From positions 1-63,735 of the forward strand of contig CATPBJ010000035.1 of assembly GCA_955652395.1 (NCBI GenBank): a DNA stretch of 63,735 bases, read 5' to 3'. Source of the stretch: an uncultured Terriglobales bacterium (GTDB lineage Bacteria; Acidobacteriota; Terriglobia; Terriglobales; Acidobacteriaceae). Below are positions 26,567-33,873 of the stretch, one piece after another (the first letter of the stretch is position 1; the number at the start of each line of letters is the position of its first letter). Under the pieces are notes generated by a model. That model ran no database searches. It worked only from the letters and a program-made list of their open reading frames with translations, and was not told where the DNA came from. The position numbers were made by a program, and so were the translations under genes.

Positions 26567-27295
26567 TCATTTTTTCCGGAATTGTCGCGCCACCGATTCG
26601 GGCAAGTCCTCTTCGAGTTTTGTAGCCAGCCACTGCTGCAGGATGGATTTCTGCTCGGATGGCACCGTCAGTGAACGCAGCCCCGCGCGGCCCTTGTCGT
26701 CGTACCAGCAAACCTCGGACTCGAGTTCGAAGCGAACCGACTCTCCGGGCAGAGTAAACAGAACTCTCACCTGCGCTCCTGGCTTCAGGACGGGCGATTC
26801 ACTGATAGCCAGGCCGCCCTCGCTGATATTCACCAGACGGCAATTGACTTCCTCGCCGTTTCCTTGGATAGCCGCTGGAATTTCGATCGGACAACGAAAG
26901 GAACGCCGGCGCTCCCGCACAATCAATCCGAAAGCCGCTTTTAATGTACGCACGACCGAACTTATGGATAGGGGTTTTTCCATCACAAAATTCGGCTGGA
27001 CATCGAACCTTGACGGGTTACCGGGATCGGTAATGGCAAAAGTCACAGCGGTCCGATTGGATGGAGCGAGACGGATCTGCTCCAGCAGTTCATCCGCCCG
27101 CACCATCCCAAAGTCGACGATAACCGCCTCGAATTTCTTGCGGTTCAGCAGGCCAAGAGCCATGGCGAAGTCAACACAAACCTCAGTCGTGATGGCGAAT
27201 TGCTGCATACCCTCGGTCAGCTGCTGGATGGCGGCCGAATCGTCGCAGACAAGAAGCACACGACCCATCGCAGTGCCAATCCCTGTAGAACTCAT
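26567..27295 (-). CDS. Receiver-PilZ fusion protein
   Basis: 242 residues. The N-terminal receiver (RVLLVCDDSAAIQQLTEG, acceptor Asp in AVIVDFGM, Lys in FVMEKPLS) keeps the main phosphorylation residues. The C-terminal PilZ domain starts with RERRRSFRCPI (RxxxR motif) and has NISEGGLAI ((D/N)xSxxG), so cyclic-di-GMP binding is plausible. ATG 27295 gives a slightly extended start; ATG 27268 (MGRVLL) is an alternative that begins right at the receiver. The 268 bases upstream contain no gene. It may couple phosphorylation to c-di-GMP output, for example motility or surface growth. Confidence 0.93.
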   Translation of the reverse strand: MSSTGIGTAMGRVLLVCDDSAAIQQLTEGMQQFAITTEVCVDFAMALGLLNRKKFEAVIVDFGMVRADELLEQIRLAPSNRTAVTFAITDPGNPSRFDVQPNFVMEKPLSISSVVRTLKAAFGLIVRERRRSFRCPIEIPAAIQGNGEEVNCRLVNISEGGLAISESPVLKPGAQVRVLFTLPGESVRFELESEVCWYDDKGRAGLRSLTVPSEQKSILQQWLATKLEEDLPESVARQFRKK

Positions 27296-27563
27296 CCCGC
27301 AGACTCCCCTAAGTGCGCTCGCCTGTTAGTTGTTCCGTCTCTGGCAGATTGTCCCCTGAAAATGAGACATTTGCGGATTAAAAGGCACTTCGTCGGAAAA
27401 CCGGAATCAGGAGTTGGCCGTCGTAAAGGCGGAACGAGAGTAACTTTCCGTAACCTTGCCAACAGGGATGTGGCGCCTAGGGTCCAAAGGACGGGTCGGG
27501 CTCTTACCGCGGCGCGAAGTGGGCTTACCTCAACAAAGGCGAAATCCCCCGGGATGGCGAACG

Positions 27564-28283
27564 CTAGGCTTCTAAGACTTGATTAAGCCGGGAGAGCGCC
27601 ACCTTTTGCCGTCCGTCCTCGCCAAAATTCGATGGATCAAGCCAGCGCTCGAAGTTGGCCTTTCGGACCGGCCATTCGGAATCGAGCATGGAGAACCAGG
27701 CGGTATCCCGGTTCCTCCCCTTGACGATCATGTGTTGCCGGAAGATCCCCTCGAACCTGAAACCGAGGCGCAGCGCCGCTCGATGGGAAGGTGTATTGAG
27801 GGCGTTGCACTTCCATTCGTAGCGGCGGTATCCCAGGTCTTCGAAAACATGCCGCGCCATCAGATACATGGCTTCGGTGGCCAACGTGGTTTGTTGCAGA
27901 CGCGCCGTGTAGAGGATGCTGCCAACCTCAATTACCCGGTGGATCGGCTCGATTCTCATATAGGAAGCGTATCCCACCGCGCTTTTCGAGCCGTTGTCGT
28001 TATCTAAGATCGCGAAGAACAGCGGATCTTCGGAGGCCGCGATCCGCTGCAGATGGATGTCGAAAGCCGCGCGATCGGCGAACGGTCCTTCAAACAAGTA
28101 TTGCCACAACCGGTCTCCGGCTTCCCCGCGGGTCCCTTCATAAAGCGCCTCCCCGTGGGCGCGAGGGTCAAGAGGCGCCAGCGTAACCGCTCGCCCCGGC
28201 AGCGTCGTCCGTGCCGGGCGCCTGGCCGCCGAGCCATCGACGAGAGGGCCGATCGGCATCGCGACGTCAGACAAGGCTTCCAT
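27564..28283 (-). CDS. GNAT-family N-acetyltransferase (RimJ/RimL type)
   Basis: 239 residues. The acetyl-CoA fold is visible in the order PGRAVTLAPLDPRAHGEALY, FFAILDNDNGSKSAVGYASY, HRVIEVGSILYTARLQQTTL, EAMYLMARHVFEDLGYRRYE, NTPSHRAALRLGFRFEGIFR and DTAWFSMLDSEW. This is the pattern of the RimJ/RimL/YdaF branch that acetylates protein N-termini or small amines. An N-terminal extension of 25 residues precedes the fold. The substrate is unknown. Confidence 0.93.
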   Translation of the reverse strand: MEALSDVAMPIGPLVDGSAARRPARTTLPGRAVTLAPLDPRAHGEALYEGTRGEAGDRLWQYLFEGPFADRAAFDIHLQRIAASEDPLFFAILDNDNGSKSAVGYASYMRIEPIHRVIEVGSILYTARLQQTTLATEAMYLMARHVFEDLGYRRYEWKCNALNTPSHRAALRLGFRFEGIFRQHMIVKGRNRDTAWFSMLDSEWPVRKANFERWLDPSNFGEDGRQKVALSRLNQVLEA

Positions 28284-28450
28284 TCTGACTCATTATAGGG
28301 TTGTCCCCGTGAGAATATCCTTCAACTCCTTTACAAAGTTTTACGATCAAGCTCACAACCAATTCCCGCTTCCCGGCGTTCTCACCACTGCGGAGCAAAT
28401 TGTTTCGCGACAGGGCGAGCCACCCGTTCTGCCAGGCTGAAAGGCCACCC

Positions 28451-29581
28451 GTGAAGATAAGTTTCGACCGCCTTGCAGTGTTGAGCGCGATCGTTGTCCT
28501 GGCTTTCAGCGCGGCGATGGCGCAATCCGCGGGCGAAAGACTGGCGAACAATCATTCCATGGCCACCGCCAGTTCGCCGGACCAGCCTGTGACCACAATG
28601 TCGGTCCAGGTCAAAGTGGTGAATGTGCTGGCCACAGTGCGCGACAAGCACGGCAAGATTGTGAACGGCCTGACCAAAGATGACTTCACCGTGACCGAGG
28701 ATGGTCGCCCCCAGACCCTCAAGTATTTCGCTCGCGAAACTGATCTCCCGCTCACGCTTGGCCTGCTGGTAGATACCAGCATGAGCCAGCGGCGGGTGCT
28801 GGGCAAGGAACGCGACGCCAGTCAAAACTTTCTGGCGCAGGTATTACGCGAAGACAAAGATAAGGCCTTTGTCATCCACTTCGACCGCGAGGTGGAGCTT
28901 TCGCAGGACCTCACGTCATCGAATGAAAAGTTGCGGGCCGCTTTGCAGTCACTGCAAACGCCGCAGTTCACCCGCACCCGTGGAGGAGGCGGAGGCGGAC
29001 CATGGCCCGGTTCCGGACGTGGTTCCGGCCATCATGGCGGCGGCACTCTTCTCTATGACGCGGTTTTTCTCGCTTCTGACGAATTGATGGAGGAGCACCC
29101 TGGCCGAAAGGCGTTGATCGTGCTCTCGGACGGCGTGGACATGGGCAGCAAAGAGAGTCTTGAGTCGGCGATCGAGTCGGCCCAGCGCGCCAACACCATC
29201 GTCTATTCCATTCTGTTCAAGGATGACGAGGCCTACGGAAATAGCGGAGGCTTCGGCCGGACCGGCATCAGCATCCCAGGAATGGGCGGCGGCGGGATGG
29301 GAGGGCCAGGGAGAGGTGGGCGCCGGTTCCCACAAGAGCATGTCGACGGAAAGAAAGTGCTGGAGCGTATCTCCAACGAAACCGGTGGACGCCTGTTTGA
29401 GGTCTCCAAAAAGCAGCCGGTTGAACAAATCTATTCCCAGATTCAAGAAGAGCTGCGTAACCAATACAACCTCGGCTACACCCCCAGCGCGGCCGAGCCT
29501 GGATATCACAAGATCCAGGTTGCCGCGAAGAAGAAGGATCTCGTCGTCCAGGCTCGAAACGGATACTACGGAGACAAGTAA
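28451..29581 (+). CDS. VWFA-domain protein of the acidobacterial type, exported
   Basis: A 376-residue exported protein. GTG 28451 is chosen because it starts the signal peptide (VKISFDRLAVLSAIVVLAFS, cleaved near AMA-QS). A short beta domain (VKVVNVLATVRDKHGKIVNG) precedes a von Willebrand A domain with MIDAS residues in LLVDTSMSQ and LSDGVDMGS. A Gly-rich loop (residues about 175-200) interrupts the A domain. The pattern KHGKIVNGLTKDDFTVTEDG is the hallmark of the VWFA-related family abundant in Acidobacteria. Role unknown, probably periplasmic metal-dependent adhesion. Confidence 0.95.
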   Translation: MKISFDRLAVLSAIVVLAFSAAMAQSAGERLANNHSMATASSPDQPVTTMSVQVKVVNVLATVRDKHGKIVNGLTKDDFTVTEDGRPQTLKYFARETDLPLTLGLLVDTSMSQRRVLGKERDASQNFLAQVLREDKDKAFVIHFDREVELSQDLTSSNEKLRAALQSLQTPQFTRTRGGGGGGPWPGSGRGSGHHGGGTLLYDAVFLASDELMEEHPGRKALIVLSDGVDMGSKESLESAIESAQRANTIVYSILFKDDEAYGNSGGFGRTGISIPGMGGGGMGGPGRGGRRFPQEHVDGKKVLERISNETGGRLFEVSKKQPVEQIYSQIQEELRNQYNLGYTPSAAEPGYHKIQVAAKKKDLVVQARNGYYGDK

Positions 29582-29583
29582 AG

Positions 29584-30732
29584 CTAGATATCGGCTTCAG
29601 GCTGCCAGGGCGCCACCGTCTGGTTCTCTTGCATTTCGAGTTCCTGGTCCATGAGTTCGCGCTCCAGCTCCCGCATTTCCAGCTTCAGCTCTTCCTGATG
29701 GTCGCGTATTTCCCGCGTGACTACCTCTACGCTAGGTCTTATTCTCCGGATCTCACGGACGGCTCGCTCCATCTCGGGCCTAACGCGCGCGAGCTGGGAC
29801 TGTGCGTCGCCCCAGTCAATCACAGTTTCAGCGTCAACGTCAGGAACGTCTAAACTCTCGTCAGTATCGAGAAGCTGTGACTGGTTGTGTTCCGGCACGG
29901 TCAACGTGAGGTTTTGTTCCTTCTTTTCCCGAATGATACTGACAGTGACGGTGCTGCCCTTGCGGCCGTGCATGGCATGCGTGAAATCGCCACTGTCACT
30001 GATGGATTCTCCGTTGACTTTCACAATCACGTCGCCGGCCCGGAACCCGGCCTGCTCGGCGCGGCTGCCTTTCTCTACCGAGCGGACCAGAACTCCCTTG
30101 CCGTTTTTCGCGCCGAAGAAGTCGCCCAGCTGGGGAGTCAGGTTTTCCACCATCAACCCACTGCGCGCGGAAGAATGCACAACAACGATGGAGACCGGCA
30201 AATCCATCTCAGGAACAAATGGGGTGGCAGGCATCGCAGGCATGGCTGGAATCGCAGGTAGGGCTGGCATGTTGAACCTGAATGCCTTGCCCGGTCCGGC
30301 CATGGCAAAGGTTTTCTTACGGTCCGCCAGCTGGGCCTTGAGCGTCATGGACTGGCCATCGCGGCTGATTCCGAGGGTCACTAAGCGTCCCGAAGGAATT
30401 TCGCGGATCATGCGGCGCAACTGCTCCACGCTTTCCACCTGATTGCCGTTGATGCTGAGAATGACGTCGTGCTCTTTGAGTCCGGCCTTGCCGGCGGGAG
30501 CATCCTGATCGACCAGCGTGACTTCGACGCCGTGTTCTTCCTTCAGCTTCAGATCGGCCAGACGATCCGCAGTGACATCACGAGTGTCAACCCCCAGATA
30601 CGATCCGCCGCCGAAGTCCTCGCTCGAGTAGCCGAAGGCCTCGCGGAAGGGCTCCGGCGAGTACAGCTGCCCTCCATTCGCAACCGTGGCCAACATCGGC
30701 AAAATCAATATGGCGAGGAGTGATCTACCCAT
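29584..30732 (-). CDS. Periplasmic protein with two PDZ domains and a C-terminal charged helix
   Basis: 382 residues, signal peptide 1-20. PDZ 1 (about 45-130: YLGVDTRDV, QDAPAGKAGLKEHDVILSIN) is followed by a Pro/Ala/Met-rich linker (LPAIPAMPAMPATPFVP). PDZ 2 (about 185-275) reads GVLVRSVEKGSRAEQAGFRA and GDVIVKVNGESI. Residues 310-375 are a long charged helix, probably coiled coil (ELKLEMRELERELMDQELEM). No protease domain is present, unlike HtrA or S41. It is the last gene of an operon with ECF sigma, anti-sigma and a beta-helix protein. AGGGGGA precedes the ATG. Likely a periplasmic sensing or scaffold protein. Confidence 0.93.
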   Translation of the reverse strand: MGRSLLAILILPMLATVANGGQLYSPEPFREAFGYSSEDFGGGSYLGVDTRDVTADRLADLKLKEEHGVEVTLVDQDAPAGKAGLKEHDVILSINGNQVESVEQLRRMIREIPSGRLVTLGISRDGQSMTLKAQLADRKKTFAMAGPGKAFRFNMPALPAIPAMPAMPATPFVPEMDLPVSIVVVHSSARSGLMVENLTPQLGDFFGAKNGKGVLVRSVEKGSRAEQAGFRAGDVIVKVNGESISDSGDFTHAMHGRKGSTVTVSIIREKKEQNLTLTVPEHNQSQLLDTDESLDVPDVDAETVIDWGDAQSQLARVRPEMERAVREIRRIRPSVEVVTREIRDHQEELKLEMRELERELMDQELEMQENQTVAPWQPEADI

Positions 30733-30769
30733 GTTCGTCCCCCTTCTCTCTACTCAACTCTTTCCAGAC

Positions 30770-31966
30770 TCAGCGGCTGGCGAGAAAGGTAATGTCTCCA
30801 GTCGTAGTGCGCACCTTTAGCGTCGGGCCGCCTCCGTTCAATTTACCCTCGGCGGTGGCGGTACCGGGGCCCCACTCGCCCCCTTCCGTTGTAACTCGGA
30901 TCTCGGAAAAATCGGAGCGGATGCGATGGCCATTCGCCAGTTCGATGGACGCCCGAATGGTGATATTCAGCGTAGGCGCCAGGTAAACCGTAATGTCCCC
31001 GGCAGAAGTCTCCAACACCGAATCCGTGCGTTCCCCTCCGGTAACGAATTTCGCCACAATACCGCCGGCTCCGGTCTCAGCCTTGGCCGCGGGTACGCCG
31101 TTGAGCGTAATGCTGCCGCCGCCGGTCTCCGCCCGCACCGCTCCGGTGGCTGAGCTGAGACGGATGCTGCCACCGCCCGTTTCAATTTCTGCCGGGCCAG
31201 CAATCTCGCCCAGATCGATGCTGCCACCGCCGGTCGTCACTTTCAGGGACCCGGAACAGCGTTCTACCTCGATGCTGCCACCGCCGGTTTCGAGCACGGC
31301 GCCTTGCATGCCGGAAACCACCTTCACGCCGCCGCCGCCGGTCTCCGCGTTGATCTTCCCCTTGGCGGAAGACACCTTGATGCTGCCGCCGCCCGTGCGC
31401 AACGTCAGTTCTCCGCCGACCGTGCCTACGTCAATGCTTCCGCCCCCGGTCTCGGCGCTGATCACGCCTCCAATATCATCCAGGTAAATGCTGCCGCCCC
31501 CGGTTTCCCCCTCGACCCGACCGGCGATGCCGGTAGCCGTGAGGTCCCCACCGTCAGTTTCGACTTTCACCAGCTCGGTACCGCGCGGAACGTTGATGAC
31601 GAATTCGCTGGACGAGCGCCGGGGTCTGCGGCCTTCCCATTCGCCCACCACCCAAGCCGTATCTCCGCGAACGTATACGCTGATCTTGTAGGATTCGAAT
31701 TCGCGGCGGGCCTTTTCTTCGGATGATGCGTACGAATGATTGCTGATGACATAATTGATCGTGGTGTGCGAGCCGCCCGCTACCCGTACCACGCCGGAAT
31801 CGACTTTCACCCGCAAGTTCTTCGCCGCCGCCAGCGAACCGGTAATCTGCCGCGACCACTTGCCATTTTCCTGATAGATCCGCGTCTGTTCGTCAGGACG
31901 CACTTCCTGGGCTACCGCGAAGGGCAACAGCAGCATTACGGCAACGATTCTAGGAACTTTCTTCAA
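30770..31966 (-). CDS. DUF4097-like exported beta-helix protein with 17-18-residue repeats
   Basis: 398 residues starting at TTG 31966, supported by AAGGTGAG five bases upstream. There is a signal peptide (MLLLPFAVAQE). The centre has about nine tandem repeats of ETGGGSIxLxxxxGxVxA (for example GETGGGSIYLDDIGGVIS, AETGGGSIRLSSATGAVR), the pattern of a right-handed beta-helix as in DUF4097/LiaX-like proteins. DNA-level similarity between repeats (GCTGCCGCCGCCGGT units) suggests recent internal duplication. It lies between the anti-sigma and PDZ genes in one operon. LiaX-like proteins act in envelope stress, which fits, but this exact protein is uncharacterised to my knowledge. Confidence 0.9.
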   Translation of the reverse strand: MKKVPRIVAVMLLLPFAVAQEVRPDEQTRIYQENGKWSRQITGSLAAAKNLRVKVDSGVVRVAGGSHTTINYVISNHSYASSEEKARREFESYKISVYVRGDTAWVVGEWEGRRPRRSSSEFVINVPRGTELVKVETDGGDLTATGIAGRVEGETGGGSIYLDDIGGVISAETGGGSIDVGTVGGELTLRTGGGSIKVSSAKGKINAETGGGGVKVVSGMQGAVLETGGGSIEVERCSGSLKVTTGGGSIDLGEIAGPAEIETGGGSIRLSSATGAVRAETGGGSITLNGVPAAKAETGAGGIVAKFVTGGERTDSVLETSAGDITVYLAPTLNITIRASIELANGHRIRSDFSEIRVTTEGGEWGPGTATAEGKLNGGGPTLKVRTTTGDITFLASR

Positions 31967-32034
31967 CTCTCACCTTCCGATCTTTCGCCCCGCACCGACG
32001 GCTGCCTACAGCCATCGATCTCAATCGATCTTCC

Positions 32035-32964
32035 TCAATCAATTTCTGACATTTGTGAAAGCACATTTCGGGCCTGCGTGCGGATGTAGAGGTTCTGATC
32101 GGACTCCGCCAGCTTTTGCAGTACCACCCGCACGCTGCTGTCGGCGCGCACCGGTTCGAGCAGATGCAGTGCCTGCGTCCGCAAGCCCGGATTGGAATCG
32201 TTCACCAGGGCCTCGAGCACGGCATCGCGCACCCGTACATCATTCTTTACATAAGACCCCAGCCCTTCGATGGCCTTCAGCCGCACTCCGGGATTCGAGT
32301 CATAGCGCAAGGCATACAAAAGTGCCTCGCGCACGCGGATATCGTTTGGCGCCTGGGTCAAGAGGTCCACGGAATCCATACGCACGCCCGAGTTGTAGTT
32401 GTTCCGCGTAGCGAACAGCAGCAACTGCTGGATGCGCTGATCGTTGAGCGAGCCCTGCGCTTCCTGGGTCGAAACCGTGTTGTAGCGGATGCTGATTTGA
32501 GACGACCCAGGCTGTTGCGAGATGGATTGGATGCCGGTGATGGAAGATTCTGTGGGCGCCGTGGCAGCGGAGAGATCAACCGGGTTGCGGCCATTCATCA
32601 CTTGATAGGTGGCCCCAATTCCACCGGCAAAGCCCACGATAAAGATTGCCGCCGCCAGGGCTGGAGCCAGCTTGATGGGGCGAAGCCATGCGCCCGGATC
32701 GAAGATCAGGCGCTGCCAGAAGCCGCCCTGTTCGGTGGTTTCGAGCGCCTCCTGCAGGCGCATGCGCAAAGCTGTAACCAGATTGGGAGAAGGCTCCTGC
32801 ACGGGAACCTGGGAGAGCGTAGCGTGAAGCTGGCGGGCTGCTTTCAGCTCAGCCGCGCAATCGGTGCAGCGCGCCACGTGCTGCTCCAGTTCGTAACGAG
32901 CGTCGTCGGGTAGCTCGTTGTAGATATGCAGCAGAATATTTTCCTGGACCCAATCGCATTTCAT
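32035..32964 (-). CDS. Anti-sigma factor: zinc-finger HC2 head, membrane helix, periplasmic HEAT repeats
   Basis: 309 residues. Cytoplasmic head: CDWVQENILLHIYNELPDD and ELEQHVARCTDCAAELKAAR, the HxxxCxxC of zf-HC2 anti-sigma factors. Membrane segment near residues 112-138 (APALAAAIFIVGFAGGIGAT). The outer half has HEAT-like repeats of about 31 residues: SGVRMDSVDLLTQAPNDIRV, PGVRLKAIEGLGSYVKNDVR, PGLRTQALHLLEPVRADSSV, IRTQARNVLSQ. The ATG at 32964 follows GGGGGTG. It is encoded right after its likely partner sigma at 33041. HEAT repeats outside the membrane suggest a protein-binding sensor; I do not know this as a described anti-sigma class. Confidence 0.93.
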   Translation of the reverse strand: MKCDWVQENILLHIYNELPDDARYELEQHVARCTDCAAELKAARQLHATLSQVPVQEPSPNLVTALRMRLQEALETTEQGGFWQRLIFDPGAWLRPIKLAPALAAAIFIVGFAGGIGATYQVMNGRNPVDLSAATAPTESSITGIQSISQQPGSSQISIRYNTVSTQEAQGSLNDQRIQQLLLFATRNNYNSGVRMDSVDLLTQAPNDIRVREALLYALRYDSNPGVRLKAIEGLGSYVKNDVRVRDAVLEALVNDSNPGLRTQALHLLEPVRADSSVRVVLQKLAESDQNLYIRTQARNVLSQMSEID

Positions 32965-33002
32965 GGTTTCACCCCCGTAATAATGGGGAGTTTGTTGTCT
33001 GT

Positions 33003-33029
33003 CTGGACGGGCGGAAAGCCCGTCCCTCC
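33003..33029. repeat. Small hairpin repeat between sigma and anti-sigma genes
   Basis: GGACGGGC and GCCCGTCC form an 8-bp stem with loop GGAAA (33005-33025). The same GGACGGGC...GCCCGTCC unit appears within the repeat near 58110. Confidence 0.6.
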
Positions 33030-33040
33030 AAAAATCTTCT

Positions 33041-33751
33041 TCATCGCATGTCCGCCAGAGAGCCACGCAACTTCTGGGTGGCCCGAAATAAAGTATTTTT
33101 TGCCGTTTCTTCCGTCGTATTCAAAATCTCGCCTACGGTTCTTAGTTTCAGCCCCTGATAATGCTTTAGCTCAAAGACCATGCGCTCGCGGGGGGTGAGT
33201 TTGTCCAGTGCATGGTTGATACGCGTTCCCAGTTCGCGGCGCATCAGATCCCGCTCGGGATTGGCGCCAGCCCGACCGTCGGGGACCTGGGCCAGGACGT
33301 CGTAAGCTTCGCCTTGCGCATCCACCGCGACTGGAGCGTCCTCCTTTCGCACCTGCTTCTTGCGCAAGTGGTCCAGGCAAAGATTGGTCACGATGCGGTA
33401 GATCCAGGTGTAGAAGGAGCACTCGAAGCGGAAGTTGCCCACGCTCTTGTACGCCTTCAGAAAAGCATCCTGATAAATGTCCTGGGCTTCGTGCTCCGAC
33501 CCCGTGAGGTGTATGGCTAGCCGTAGGACGGCCTGGTCGTAATGCCGCACCAGCTCCTCGAAGGCGGCGCGATTACCGCGCTGCGCTTCGCGGACCAGTA
33601 ACGTATCATCAATACGGCCTGAACTGTGCCCAGCCATTTGGCCCCGAGGGAGGGGGTCCTGGGAATCGTTGCTTCGTTCCAACCCGCGACTCGCGTCCGG
33701 ATGCGAACACCCGCCAACCGCTAGTTGTACTGCCCATGCATCGGCCGGCAT
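33041..33751 (-). CDS. RNA polymerase ECF sigma factor
   Basis: 236 residues if started at ATG 33751 (GAGGA upstream); an internal ATG at 33637 (MAGHSSGRIDDT) would give 198. Sigma-2: AQDIYQDAFLKAYKSVGNFR, then FECSFYTWIYRIVTNLCLDH. Sigma-4: LTPRERMVFELKHYQGLKLR, then TEETAKNTLFRATQKLR. It heads the operon sigma, anti-sigma, beta-helix protein, PDZ protein. It is a paralogue of the sigma at 21572, sharing the block around FECSFYTWIYRIVTNLCLDH. It is probably held inactive by the adjacent zf-HC2 protein. Confidence 0.95.
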   Translation of the reverse strand: MPADAWAVQLAVGGCSHPDASRGLERSNDSQDPLPRGQMAGHSSGRIDDTLLVREAQRGNRAAFEELVRHYDQAVLRLAIHLTGSEHEAQDIYQDAFLKAYKSVGNFRFECSFYTWIYRIVTNLCLDHLRKKQVRKEDAPVAVDAQGEAYDVLAQVPDGRAGANPERDLMRRELGTRINHALDKLTPRERMVFELKHYQGLKLRTVGEILNTTEETAKNTLFRATQKLRGSLADMR

Positions 33752-33873
33752 CTCTAGTTGTCCTCGACTAAGCCGGGTGCCTTGCCGTTCTTCCCGGTTG
33801 CATAGCTATGGACGTGGCAGCAAAAGAACCGTGAGCAGCGATTATAGGAGTTTGGCCCTGTCCGTGCATGGGC

